This document shows positions 27,364 to 36,901 of a stretch of 64,000 nucleotides of DNA, piece by piece (position 1 is the stretch's first letter; every line of letters starts with the position of its first letter). Source of the stretch: Petroclostridium sp. X23 (lineage in GTDB: Bacteria > Bacillota > Clostridia > SK-Y3); NCBI RefSeq assembly GCF_030013905.1, contig NZ_CP124862.1, positions 1,925,051 to 1,989,050 of the forward strand, in the 5' to 3' direction. Below the pieces are notes generated by a model. The model was not told the DNA's origin, searched no databases, and worked only from the letters and a program-made list of their open reading frames with translations. Both the position numbers and the translations under genes were made by a program.

Positions 27364-27993
27364 TTATGTCCTTTGTATTTTTTGAGTGTCTGCTGAAACC
27401 TTCATATATCGCAAACCGTTACCCAATGTTTCCACAAAAGCCTTAATCCAACCTTCTCTTAAATCATAAAAGTTTTGAACATCCCCTTGCACTTCGTCCC
27501 AGTAGAACTTATGCAAGCATGCCGTTGTACGCCAAACGATTTCCTGATCATTATTATCAACTACTTCTGCTACTCTATCACAAGGCATTCCTTCCAATAT
27601 AAAATCGTTTAATATCTTATACGCATCTTCAGGTGTATTGATTTTTCCTTCATATTGGGAAGCCACTGCGCTTCCTTGCTTACTAAAAAGATTCAAGAGT
27701 TCATCTTTATTAGCCTTGTTATCATTTATTATTTGAGTTATTAAGGCAGCTTGCCTTGACTCCGCTTTTGCAATAGTTTGCTGAAGCCACCCATGGATAT
27801 TGGAAGTATCTATAATCTCCTCTAAAGGTTTATTGCCTGTCGGCATGCCATATCTTGAATAAATCGGCTGTAGCCATTCTTCTACAGGAAGACCGGCTTT
27901 TTTTGCCCAGCCAATGATTTCTTCTTCCAAACTTTCAGCCCAAACAATCTTATTATATAACCAATAGTGTATTTTTCCTAGAAACAAACTCAT
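27364..27993 (-). CDS. Uncharacterised protein encoded with hemerythrin
   Basis: 209 residues, no signal peptide or membrane segment, helical and rich in Trp and charged residues. I do not recognise a named family. Candidate metal- or haem-binding residues are the Cys in GMPCDRVAE and the Cys-x-His in TACLHKFYW. The start at 27993 has AAGGAAG upstream. As first gene of the hemerythrin operon and next to a Crp/Fnr-like site, it may share a role in oxygen or nitric oxide defence (inference). Confidence 0.75.
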   Translation of the reverse strand: MSLFLGKIHYWLYNKIVWAESLEEEIIGWAKKAGLPVEEWLQPIYSRYGMPTGNKPLEEIIDTSNIHGWLQQTIAKAESRQAALITQIINDNKANKDELLNLFSKQGSAVASQYEGKINTPEDAYKILNDFILEGMPCDRVAEVVDNNDQEIVWRTTACLHKFYWDEVQGDVQNFYDLREGWIKAFVETLGNGLRYMKVSADTQKIQRT

Positions 27994-28065
27994 CTTTAAA
28001 CTTCCTTTCCTATAGTTTTTGTATTTTTTTTACCAATATTGCTTTATGATTTTCTTTTCACTTAT

Positions 28066-28107
28066 ATTATAATCATGATTAATTATCGATACAGTAACAT
28101 ATGTTAC
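28066..28107 (-). promoter_or_regulatory. Promoter with GTAAC-N4-GTTAC palindrome centred at -41.5
   Basis: The minus strand has TATAAT (28071-28066) but no recognisable -35 box. A perfect palindrome GTAACATATGTTAC lies at 28094-28107. If transcription starts seven bases below the -10 box (28059), the palindrome centre is at -41.5, the class II activation position of Crp/Fnr-family proteins. A GTAAC-N4-GTTAC site is, as I recall, the form proposed for clostridial HcpR. Confidence 0.7.
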
Positions 28108-28295
28108 CAACTCAGATAATAAGATTATAAATTTTGAATATACCACTTAATAAATGATAAGGCTGACTTGAACTATTTATAACAAATAGTATTTGTTTTA
28201 TCTCTTATGATTATCAGTAAATATACTATTTGAATTCTACAATATTTATATAATTCGAATTAATTATGATTGGCAGAACAAATTACGTCTAAGGG

Positions 28296-28399
28296 CCAAC
28301 TACTGTTGGGACGGCCATCGGCCGTCCGCCACTATCACAGATTACCCAGGCGGACGCGCACTACGCGCCCCTACACCCAGATTATCCACAGAATTTTAC
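28296..28399. repeat. Dispersed intergenic repeat, copy B
   Basis: Related to copy A at 24184-24287. Here the internal symmetry is stronger: ACGGCC-ATC-GGCCGT and GTCCGCC...GGCGGAC, so it could fold as RNA or cruciform. It lies in the 503-base gap between the 209-residue gene and speA. That gap also holds the promoter at 28066-28107 and the speA terminator. Confidence 0.65.
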
Positions 28400-28421
28400 G
28401 GGAACCATTCTTTGAATAATA

Positions 28422-28465
28422 TAAAAAAACAATGCTACATAGGAAGTTTATCCCATGTAGCATTG
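28422..28465 (-). terminator. Intrinsic terminator of speA
   Basis: On the minus strand CAATGCTACAT (28465-28455) pairs with ATGTAGCATTG (28440-28430) and is followed at once by seven T's (28429-28423), 32 bases after the speA stop. Confidence 0.92.
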
Positions 28466-28496
28466 CTAGTATTAACACGTACTTATATTTAATTAC

Positions 28497-30419
28497 TTAA
28501 CGTTCATAATAAGTGTAGCCACGAAGTCCATTATCATACGCCCGCATGATTTCCCGTCTGTCGCTTGCACTAATCAGTCCGGTACGGACCGCTTCTTCTG
28601 CTTTCTCGCGGAAACTTACCAGCATATCTTTCGGGTCAAACTCAACATAAGATAATACATCCGCTACGCTGTCTCCGTGAATTTCTTTTACCAAGTCATA
28701 ATTGCCGTCGGGATTGACCCTGACGCTGACTACATTGGTATCTCCAAATAGATTATGAAGATCACCTAGTGTTTCCTGATATGCACCGACCAAGAAAACA
28801 CCCAGGTAATAATCATCCCCGTTTTTCATTTCATGTAAAGGCAGTGTGGTTCGGACATCATGAAGATCTATAAAATGGTCGATCTTTCCGTCGCAATCAC
28901 AGGTGATATCGGCTATTACCACATTGCGCTTGGGCAATTCCAATAAGCGGTGTACCGGCATAAGCGGAAACAACTGATCAATCGCCCAACTATCCGGTAT
29001 AGACTGAAATACCGAAAAATTGCAATAATAAATATCTGCAATAGCGCTTTCGATATCTTCTAAATCAGGTGGAGCATTTTTAAGCTTTTTCTTTTCTTTT
29101 GCAATTTGATTGATAATATTCCAGAAGATCTTTTCCGAAAACGAGCGGTCACGCAGGCTGATCCTTCCATGTTTAAACATATCGCGGATCTCGTCACGGT
29201 AGTAAAGTGCATCATTATAGCACTCCTGGATATTTTTTAACGTAATGTTTTTATAAACCTCATATAGGTTTTTAATCTGCTCCGATGTATTGTCATCAAG
29301 TTTATCCGGCAGCTGATGCTCCTCAAATGTTTCCACATCCAGTACATTAAATAGCAATACTGAGTAATATGCTACCGTCGTTCGGCCTGACTCAGTCACA
29401 ATCACAGGATGAGGAATATCACTTGTGTCCAGTATGGACATTACCGCCTCAACGATATCGGTACAGTACTCTTGTACCGTGTAGTTACGGCTATTGGTAT
29501 AATTGGTGTTTGAGCCATCATAATCAACCGCAAGTCCTCCGCCCAAGTCCAAATAACCCATGGGCGCGCCCTCTTTTACCAACTCGGCATACACGCGGGC
29601 GGCTTCCAATACTGCTGAACGAATGTCCCGGATATTAGGTATCTGGGAACCAAGATGGTAGTGAAGCAGTTTGAGACAATCCAGCATGTTCTTCTCTTTC
29701 AAAGTATCTACCATAGATATAAGCTGAGATACATTCAAGCCAAATATACTGCGGTCACCGCCGGATTCAGTCCAGTGACCTCCGGCTTTTGCGGAAAGTT
29801 TGATTCGAATACCTATATTCGGCTGAACCCCTAACGCCTGTGAGCGCTCCAGCACAAGATCAAGTTCCCTTGGGATTTCAATAACAAAAAAACATTTGAA
29901 TCCCATTTTCACAGCATATAGACCCAAATCAATAAATTCTTCATCTTTGTATCCATTGCAAATCAGGCAGGCTTCCTTATCTTTCATAAGGGAAAGTGCT
30001 GCCACTAATTCGGCTTTACTACCTACTTCCAAACCATGGTGATAGCGCTCACCAAATTTGGTCACTTCCTCAATGACCTGCTGCTGCTGATTAACCTTAA
30101 TAGGATAAACACCACGGTAAGCACCTTTATAGTTCAACTTCTTAATCGCATCATTAAAAGAATTATTAAGAAAAGAAATCTGTGAATCCAACAGGTTTTC
30201 GAAACGCAACAATACCGGCATATCAAGCCCACGTTCACGCACACCTGAAATAATATCCATTATACTAATTGCAGCGGAATCATTTCCCTCGTAAGGGTTT
30301 ACTAATACCTCTCCTTTATCAGAGATCGAAAAATAACCGGCACCCCAGTTTTTAATACCGTATAGTTCTTCAGACTTTTCCTTTGTCCATCTACCTAAAA
30401 GTTCTGTTTTATTCATGAC
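28497..30419 (-). CDS. speA: Biosynthetic-type arginine decarboxylase
   Basis: 640 residues from ATG 30419, with GGGAAGAGG upstream. This is the normal SpeA length and start (ELYGIKNWGAGYFSI). The open frame continues 78 codons further up, but that part resembles nothing and lacks a ribosome site. A PLP-binding Lys lies in GVYPIKVNQQ, with the Gly-rich EVGSKAELVAAL, the domain-defining LHYHLGSQI and YLDLGGGLAVDYDG, and the second active-site segment DITCDCDGKIDHF. It makes agmatine and CO2 from arginine for polyamine synthesis or acid resistance. It is a single-gene unit with its own terminator. A decayed copy of its ends lies at 52205-52441. Confidence 0.95.
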   Translation of the reverse strand, partial: VMNKTELLGRWTKEKSEELYGIKNWGAGYFSISDKGEVLVNPYEGNDSAAISIMDIISGVRERGLDMPVLLRFENLLDSQISFLNNSFNDAIKKLNYKGAYRGVYPIKVNQQQQVIEEVTKFGERYHHGLEVGSKAELVAALSLMKDKEACLICNGYKDEEFIDLGLYAVKMGFKCFFVIEIPRELDLVLERSQALGVQPNIGIRIKLSAKAGGHWTESGGDRSIFGLNVSQLISMVDTLKEKNMLDCLKLLHYHLGSQIPNIRDIRSAVLEAARVYAELVKEGAPMGYLDLGGGLAVDYDGSNTNYTNSRNYTVQEYCTDIVEAVMSILDTSDIPHPVIVTESGRTTVAYYSVLLFNVLDVETFEEHQLPDKLDDNTSEQIKNLYEVYKNITLKNIQECYNDALYYRDEIRDMFKHGRISLRDRSFSEKIFWNIINQIAKEKKKLKNAPPDLEDIESAIADIYYCNFSVFQSIPDSWAIDQLFPLMPVHRLLELPKRNVVIADITCDCDGKIDHFIDLHDVRTTLPLHEMKNGDDYYLGVFLVGAYQETLGDLHNLFGDTNVVSVRVNPDGNYDLVKEIHGDSVADVLSYVEFDPKDMLVSFREKAEEAVRTGLISASDRREIMRAYDNGLRGYTYYER

Positions 30420-30764
30420 CTCTTCCCTTTCATATATATAATCAGCCGCCGCCCTCTCAACGGAAAGACCGGTTCTTTCAGCAATCCTATCTGACTCGGT
30501 ATTTATTCTTAAGTCCCTCAGTTCATAGCTCAATTTTATATAGTACACTGCTCTATTAACAGTACCTAAATAATTAAGCATCAACCCCTGGATTTCCAAG
30601 CCTTTCCACATCTTTAGAGGCAGAACTAAGCTATCCACAGCAAACAATATCATATTGATATTATGTTGTCAACAAGGATAAAAAAGATTGTTGTTCATTT
30701 GGTGTATGTAAAAAAAGGATAAGATCATATAAATATATATTAGCAAAATACTCCTACCGTCTAT

Positions 30765-30881
30765 AGCTGATGCACCAAACACTCCAAAAATCAGTAAATT
30801 TTTTCTATTATTTGCAGCATTCTCTATTTTGCCGATTTTTGACCTATAAATACGTAAAGAAATCCAACAAAAAAAGCGTGC
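30765..30881 (-). pseudogene. Relic fragment of an EamA (DMT) transporter gene
   Basis: This 117-base stretch matches 57512-57628 inside the intact EamA gene at 56894 at high identity (roughly 88 percent by eye), with an indel in a T-run that breaks the frame. It corresponds to the IGQKIGKIEKTV to FGASA region, in the same orientation. The remainder of the gene is gone. The surrounding 30420-30962 has no other gene. Confidence 0.85.
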
Positions 30882-30962
30882 ATCGGAATAAATTATACAA
30901 TTGTTTAGTTCAACTTATATAATCAAAATATATCCGAGTTTCTTTTATATGATTTGTTAAGA

Positions 30963-32780
30963 TTATTTTGGGGAATCAGCTTTAGTCAGTAAAGCCTTTT
31001 TCAACATTTCAAGTTTCTTATATTCATTAGCATATAACTGCGGCTTAAACTGCGATGAATCAAACCCCAAACCGGACATATCCAAATTAGTGATATACAT
31101 ATGAGGCTCCGTCATGTAGGGTGCTCTATTTGTTCCATTCATATTAATGGGGGCGCCCCAGCGCGGATTATTTGTTTTAGTATGCTTTGTAATAGTAACA
31201 CTGGAACCGCCATATACGGCAAAAGGATTATTCTCAAGTTCTTTTCCCAAAAGGTTGGAACTAACCACAGCCATTCCATCCCGAATGGTATAGGAACCCA
31301 TTCGTCCTTGCCGATACCATGGTAATTTGGAGGGATTATACTGCCCCCCATAATTGGTTGCAGTAAGATGGATTAAAATGGTACATCCATTTGCAGCATA
31401 ATACCGTCCTAGTTCAGGCACATTATGCCCATCCATACATATGCTAATTCCCATCTTGCCCCATTCGGTCTCAAGCATATTAGGTTTTGTACCATCAGTA
31501 GCCCACTTTATTTCATCGAGGATACCATGAATCTTTTGAAAGGATGCCTGTTTACCATCAGGAGACAGAATAGCAGCGGAGTTGTAAATTCTTCTGTTTT
31601 TTATTTCCGGAAAACCGTAAATAATATACATTCCATATTTTTGAGCATATTCCGACAATAAATTTGACGATTTTCCCGGCAGAACTTCTGATTCTTTAAA
31701 CTGCATGGTATTTCCATCATCCGCCGGTTCGGAATAAGCATAACCTGTAAGAGCCATTTCAGGGAATACTATCATATCTGTTTTTTCCTTTGCTGCCTGT
31801 TCAATATATTGAATCATCATGCGGAGATTGGCGGCTTTATTCCCCCATGTTGTAACACATTGTACATTTGCAACCCTAGGACCTTTGGCAACTGTACTTG
31901 TATATGTTAGTTTTCTGCCTGATGACACTTTATCCGCCAGTTCCTGATACAATTCGGAATACAATTGAGGTTTGAAGAATGTGGCAGTAATGAGGCTCTC
32001 AGGAGAAATGGAAGTTAAATCCACACCGGCGGTATATAAACCCGGTTCGGTATTATCTGCTTTTCCGGCCATGTACTTGATGTAATGAGGTATCGGACTG
32101 ATAACGCAACTTCCGCCGGCAAACTTGTTACTGCCGTTGGGCCCACCTGCTCCGGTCAAATTTGCACTTGCACAAATCATTCCATCTCTTGAAACTAAAT
32201 GTTCCAGGTGCGTCGAATAGTAGCATTGAAAGTTATCAAAACTTTCCAAAGCAGAAAGATTCAAATAAGCAATGCAGCCGTTAGCTCGATAAATCCTTGC
32301 TATTTCCGGTGAACAGTATGTATCCTGGCTAATCCCAACACCCATTAATCCCCATTCCGTATCCAACATCATGAGTCTCTGTCCAGAGATACACCAATCA
32401 CCTTCTACCGGATGAATTTTGCGGTAGGAGGTTACTTTGCCTTCAGGGGAGCAGATGAAAGCGGAATTATACGCATGCTTCAAATCATCATTGACAGTTT
32501 CGGTTCCGCCATATACTATCCACATTTCAAACTTTTTTGCAAGCTCTGAAATCACCAATGCAGAAGGTCCATCTGTTGATTCTGCATTGGCAACAGCATA
32601 TTCGGAATCGCCAGATGAACAATATCCTGCCAAAGACATTTCAGGAAATACAAGCACTTGAACATTCTTGGTATGCGCCTCATTAATATATTTTCTCATC
32701 CGGTTCAAATTGTCAGTTTTATTTTCCTTTATAGCTTCAAAATTTACAACTGCAATATTAACACTTTGTTTTTTATACAC
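30963..32780 (-). CDS. Tandem carbon-nitrogen hydrolase (nitrilase) protein with one inactive domain
   Basis: 605 residues made of two nitrilase-superfamily domains (about 5-285 and 300-590). Domain 2 has the complete Glu-Lys-Cys triad: FPEMALTGY, FQKIHG and GISICMDGHNVPE. Domain 1 keeps FPEMSLAGY and YRKIHPVEGD, but the nucleophile segment reads GVGISQDTYCSPE, with Ser where Cys is expected, so it is probably inactive. The GTG start (32780) lies two bases after the tpi stop with GGAGGGAGG before it. It should hydrolyse an amide, carbamoyl or nitrile group, as the last enzyme of the long catabolic operon. Confidence 0.88.
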   Translation of the reverse strand: MYKKQSVNIAVVNFEAIKENKTDNLNRMRKYINEAHTKNVQVLVFPEMSLAGYCSSGDSEYAVANAESTDGPSALVISELAKKFEMWIVYGGTETVNDDLKHAYNSAFICSPEGKVTSYRKIHPVEGDWCISGQRLMMLDTEWGLMGVGISQDTYCSPEIARIYRANGCIAYLNLSALESFDNFQCYYSTHLEHLVSRDGMICASANLTGAGGPNGSNKFAGGSCVISPIPHYIKYMAGKADNTEPGLYTAGVDLTSISPESLITATFFKPQLYSELYQELADKVSSGRKLTYTSTVAKGPRVANVQCVTTWGNKAANLRMMIQYIEQAAKEKTDMIVFPEMALTGYAYSEPADDGNTMQFKESEVLPGKSSNLLSEYAQKYGMYIIYGFPEIKNRRIYNSAAILSPDGKQASFQKIHGILDEIKWATDGTKPNMLETEWGKMGISICMDGHNVPELGRYYAANGCTILIHLTATNYGGQYNPSKLPWYRQGRMGSYTIRDGMAVVSSNLLGKELENNPFAVYGGSSVTITKHTKTNNPRWGAPINMNGTNRAPYMTEPHMYITNLDMSGLGFDSSQFKPQLYANEYKKLEMLKKALLTKADSPK

Positions 32781-32782
32781 CC

Positions 32783-33547
32783 TTATTGCCTCCCTCCCTT
32801 CTGGAAATTTACTACCTTCGCAAAATCCTCCACATCTTTCGTGGCGGCCCCGACAAGTCCTCCATCAATTTCCGGTTGTGCAATAATCTCTCCCGCATTG
32901 TTTGGACGCATTGAGCCCCCATACAATAGACGCACCTTCTGCGCAAGTTTATTGCCATAGTTTCTTTCAATTGCACTACGTATCATACTGAGCGTATTGT
33001 TTGCTTCGTTAAGCGCCGGCATAACCCCCGTACCAATAGCCCATATCGGTTCATAGGCAATTACCGTCTTTTCGATTTCTTTATCGGTAAGCCCGTTAAG
33101 TGCCATCAATACCTGATAAGAAATCTTGATATCGGCATAACCACTATCACGCTCTTCCTTCATTTCTCCCACGCAGACAATCGGCTTAAGTCCGGATTTT
33201 ACGGCCGCTTTCGTCTTGAGGTTTATCGTCTTATCGTTTTCGCAAAAGTATTGCCTGCGTTCCGAATGACCGATAATCACATATTCAACGCCAATAGCCA
33301 TCAGCATTTGGACAGAAAGTTCTCCGGTATATGGTCCGCATTCGGCAAAGTGTACATTCTGGGCCCCAAGGCGGATGTTTGTTCCTTCTATAATCGGCTT
33401 GATATATGAACAACAAATAACCGGCGGCATTACTATAATATCACAAGCTGCGTCCTTTACAAGTGGAATCAGGGCCCTTACATATTGAACCGCCTGTTCG
33501 GGTATTCGGTTCATCTTCCAGTTCCCTGCAATCATAGGCTTACGCAT
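32783..33547 (-). CDS. tpiA: Triose-phosphate isomerase (bacterial type)
   Basis: 254 residues with AGNWKMN at the start, the electrophilic His in IIGHSERR, catalytic Glu in AYEPIWAIGTG and the phosphate loop LYGGSMRPNN. The ATG at 33547 lies six bases after GGAGGG; an ATG two codons earlier would touch the ribosome site. Length and motifs are bacterial, unlike the archaeal-type GAPDH and PGK at 10562. Its place in this operon suggests the pathway yields DHAP or GAP, or that it is an adapted isomerase for another triose phosphate. Confidence 0.93.
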   Translation of the reverse strand: MRKPMIAGNWKMNRIPEQAVQYVRALIPLVKDAACDIIVMPPVICCSYIKPIIEGTNIRLGAQNVHFAECGPYTGELSVQMLMAIGVEYVIIGHSERRQYFCENDKTINLKTKAAVKSGLKPIVCVGEMKEERDSGYADIKISYQVLMALNGLTDKEIEKTVIAYEPIWAIGTGVMPALNEANNTLSMIRSAIERNYGNKLAQKVRLLYGGSMRPNNAGEIIAQPEIDGGLVGAATKDVEDFAKVVNFQKGGRQ

Positions 33548-33672
33548 ATTCATCCCTCCATTTGCATTATTTAAACAATACGGGCTGTCCCGCCACCGCT
33601 ACAGCCTTCTCAACTGTCAAGCAACCAAACAGCCCATGAATGTATTCTTAGTGTAAAACCCCTGCCTGCCTA

Positions 33673-35676
33673 TTAAATATGCAAACCAATGTACCAGCCT
33701 TCCCAAATAGCATCATGAATCTTTCTAGGCTGCTTACAGTCGCCGATTTGGTATAGCTCGCCTGCAGTACCAAGGAAGCTGCTATACACTTCATTATTGG
33801 CCTTTACGCCGGTTGCCATAACAACGGTATCACACTTAATAGTATTTATTTCCATTTTCTTGGTGATCACTTCTATGCCGCTGTCAATAATACGGTATAG
33901 TCTCTGATCCACCATTTTTTTAACGCCAAGCTCGTTGAGTTGATCGATGAGCATGTTGCGGTTGCAACGGATCATACCGGTCTTTACGATATCATCCTGC
34001 AACTCAACGATGGTAACCTTAACCCCCTGCTGTGCCAGCCAGAGTGCGGTTTCCGAGCCTTCTATACCACCGCCGATGATGGCAACGCAGCCTTTTACCT
34101 GTTTCCCTCCACGAAGAAGCTCACAGCAGGTCACGACATTGCTCTTGTTTACACCTTCAACCTTTGGAAGTCTGTATGTGGAACCGGTGGCTACGACAAC
34201 TGCATCAGGGTTGAGTGTTTTGAACACATCCATATCCACCGGGCAACCGAATTCCACTTTAATATCCATCTGGGAAATTTGACGACGGTACCATGCAACA
34301 AGGCGCTTGATATCATCTTTGAAATTCGGCACCCCAGCCTCCAGCAAATGACCGCCGAGCTCATTGGTCTTTTCAAATATGGTCACATCATGTCCACGCT
34401 GGGCGGCAATACGTGCAAATTCCATACCTGCCACACCGCCACCGGCAATTAGGATCTTCTTGGACCTGTATGCAGGTATGATCTTATTGATCTCTTCCCT
34501 GCTGCAAGCAGGATTTACCGAACACGAGAGGAATCTTCCCTGTCCAGTACGCTCCATGCAGCCGTCATGGCAGCCAAGGCATGGACGGATTTCTTCGATT
34601 TCATCACGCGCAATCTTATTTGGCCAGTCGGGATCCGCCAGCAGGTCACGTCCAATCGCGACCATATCGGTCTTTCCCTCAGCGATTGCCTGATCAGCAA
34701 GCTCCGGCATACCAAGCCGTCCGGCTACCATGACCGGAACCTTGACGGCAGTCTTAATGGCAGCGGTAATGTCTACACCGTAACCATGCGGCATATAATA
34801 CGGCGGATGAGACCAGTAGGAACTCTCATAGCAGCCCATATCGATTGAGAAGCCATCATATCCAGCCTCTTCAAGCAGCTTGGCCTGTTCAACCGAGTCC
34901 TCAATTTCACGGCCTATCTCATTCATACCCGTATGCAACGCCCCCTTAAAGGGAGCCTCCACAAAATGCTTGACGCCCATGCGGTAAGTAACGGTAAAAT
35001 CTTCACCTGCAGCCTCTTTGATAGCCCTGAGTATCTCTATCGGAAAAGTCAGCCTCCCCCTTAAATCTCCACCATATTTATCAGTACGACGGTTCCATAC
35101 AGCAGTGGTAAATTGGTCGATAAGATAGCCTTCATGACCATGGATCTCAATACCGTCCGCTCCGATAGATTTTGCAAACACCGCAGCCCTACCGAACGCT
35201 TCTACAATCTGCTCGACTTCCTTGGTGGTAAGTGCGCGGCAACATACATTCGGCATAAAAAAGCAACGGTTCTCAGATGCAGATACAGGTTGCACACCGG
35301 ATTTAATGGTTTCGGCAGGCGTTACGCGGCCCGGACCGGCAGACAGTTGAAAAAAGATTTTACTGTCGTAAGCATGTATGCGTGCCACCATTTCACCCAG
35401 CATCCGGATTGACTGAGGGCTGAAGAAACACCACTTCCTGAGATTTTCTTTCTTATTGATGCACTGTTCCACTTCATATTCTACCTTATAGACACCCGTG
35501 ACAAGTAGGCCGGTACCACCGCGGGCACGCTCAGCAAAATACTCAACCATAGTCATGGTAGTCTGCCCTGTAATAGGGTCCATTTGCGTGGAATTGTTGA
35601 TAGGCGCCATCGCGATACGGTTCTTGATGATCGTGCTTCCGATTTGAATTGGCTTAAACAAGTGCTTGTATTTCAT
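33673..35676 (-). CDS. FadH-like NADH:flavin oxidoreductase (FMN, 4Fe-4S, FAD)
   Basis: 667 residues, close to the size of 2,4-dienoyl-CoA reductase. An N-terminal old-yellow-enzyme barrel (about 1-340: PINNSTQMDPITG, GADGIEIHGHEGYLIDQF) is followed by the iron-sulfur motif CLGCHDGCM...SCSVNP (Cys spaced 2, 3 and about 11). Then come two Rossmann motifs, GGGVAGMEFA (about 412) and GGGIEGSETA (about 527). It reduces an activated C=C bond or demethylates/deaminates a small compound with NAD(P)H. It is in the middle of the catabolic operon, so it likely acts on the imported compound or its enone product. Confidence 0.92.
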   Translation of the reverse strand: MKYKHLFKPIQIGSTIIKNRIAMAPINNSTQMDPITGQTTMTMVEYFAERARGGTGLLVTGVYKVEYEVEQCINKKENLRKWCFFSPQSIRMLGEMVARIHAYDSKIFFQLSAGPGRVTPAETIKSGVQPVSASENRCFFMPNVCCRALTTKEVEQIVEAFGRAAVFAKSIGADGIEIHGHEGYLIDQFTTAVWNRRTDKYGGDLRGRLTFPIEILRAIKEAAGEDFTVTYRMGVKHFVEAPFKGALHTGMNEIGREIEDSVEQAKLLEEAGYDGFSIDMGCYESSYWSHPPYYMPHGYGVDITAAIKTAVKVPVMVAGRLGMPELADQAIAEGKTDMVAIGRDLLADPDWPNKIARDEIEEIRPCLGCHDGCMERTGQGRFLSCSVNPACSREEINKIIPAYRSKKILIAGGGVAGMEFARIAAQRGHDVTIFEKTNELGGHLLEAGVPNFKDDIKRLVAWYRRQISQMDIKVEFGCPVDMDVFKTLNPDAVVVATGSTYRLPKVEGVNKSNVVTCCELLRGGKQVKGCVAIIGGGIEGSETALWLAQQGVKVTIVELQDDIVKTGMIRCNRNMLIDQLNELGVKKMVDQRLYRIIDSGIEVITKKMEINTIKCDTVVMATGVKANNEVYSSFLGTAGELYQIGDCKQPRKIHDAIWEGWYIGLHI

Positions 35677-35695
35677 GATTTATTCCCTCCATTAT

Positions 35696-36901
35696 TTATT
35701 GAGTATTCTTATTGACCCCTAAGCATATTGCCGCTATCCCAAGTAACGGTACAAGGCCAATAACGGCAAAAATCATCTCATATCCCCAGAGAGTAGACAT
35801 AATTCCAACAAGAAGTGAAGTCAACCCGTGACCAACCTCAAACGCTGCCAGAAAAATCCCAAGGCCCGACATTTTTCCCTCTTCCGGCAGATAATCCAGC
35901 ACTAAACTTACAAGCGGAGTATATACCGCACAGGTTCCGATACCGTTGAGCAGAGCAGGAAGAATCAAATCCGTCTGTTGGTTAAGAAGTGCAAGTCCCA
36001 TTGTGCCCGGTACCATAAATGCAAAGGAGCTAATCAAAAGCCACTTACGACCGATCTTATCCATATATCGCGGCACAAATCCTCGTAGAGCGATATTCGT
36101 TGCGGAATAGATCGTAAAGAACAGGCCGGCATTATTTAGCCCCTTCTCAACCCCAAAAGGGATGAGGAATGTAAGCAGCAGCCCATTTGTCATTCCCCAA
36201 GCAACATTGGCAAAAAACAATAGAAGAAACGGCGCAGTAAAAATCACTTTCCAAACGCTGTTACAAACCGCTTTAATGCAGTCCGGAGCAGAAATCTCCT
36301 GTCTTCTGGGCAGTTTTGACATTATACAGGCATTCAGTAAAATTCCCCCGATGCTGATTGCAATAAGCGTAAGATAGAGTGGCTGAAAACCCCATCGGTA
36401 AAGTATTTCCTGGCTCATCGTCGGAGCCACCGCCGTAACAAGTACGGTTTTGAATCCGGCAAGATTGATCATATATTTATTTTGCTCATGCATCTGCGAA
36501 CGAAGCAGGAAAATCGGTACACTTATTGTACTCATGGTTGAATAGCCAATACCTGTTAGTACTATGCCAAGGATTCCAATTCCCAGAATTGAACTGCCTG
36601 CACTGACAAAATGTGCAAAAGAAGAAAGTATTGTAAGTATTGCCGTATAGAAATACATCGGCTTCGGACCAACTTTATCCAGTGCAAAACCTACTGCAGG
36701 TTTAACCACCAGACCACATATTACCAGAACTGTTGATAAGATACCAGCCATAAAAGTAGTACCTCCCAAATAGAGGATGAACAATGAGATGGTACTTTTC
36801 ATTGCCATAAGGCAAAGCATTTGGGCAACACAAGAAGCAAACAGCAGCAATGTGATACCATGACGACGAATAAATTCTCCGCTCATTTCTGCCCCTGTCA
36901 T
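35696..36901 (-). CDS. Major facilitator superfamily transporter
   Basis: 401 residues with about 12 hydrophobic helices. The MFS loop motif between helices 2 and 3 is recognisable (GFALDKVGPKPMYF), and its repeat in the second half is RYMDKIGRKWLLI. The ATG at 36901 overlaps the stop of the epimerase gene as ATGA. It probably carries a substrate or product of the operon across the inner membrane. With the ABC importer for uptake, export of an end product is plausible. Confidence 0.9.
   Translation of the reverse strand: MTGAEMSGEFIRRHGITLLLFASCVAQMLCLMAMKSTISLFILYLGGTTFMAGILSTVLVICGLVVKPAVGFALDKVGPKPMYFYTAILTILSSFAHFVSAGSSILGIGILGIVLTGIGYSTMSTISVPIFLLRSQMHEQNKYMINLAGFKTVLVTAVAPTMSQEILYRWGFQPLYLTLIAISIGGILLNACIMSKLPRRQEISAPDCIKAVCNSVWKVIFTAPFLLLFFANVAWGMTNGLLLTFLIPFGVEKGLNNAGLFFTIYSATNIALRGFVPRYMDKIGRKWLLISSFAFMVPGTMGLALLNQQTDLILPALLNGIGTCAVYTPLVSLVLDYLPEEGKMSGLGIFLAAFEVGHGLTSLLVGIMSTLWGYEMIFAVIGLVPLLGIAAICLGVNKNTQ

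Noticed and set aside
30420..30653. In-frame extension of arginine decarboxylase by 78 residues
   Set aside because: No ribosome site at 30653, no similarity to SpeA, and a good site and typical start at 30419.
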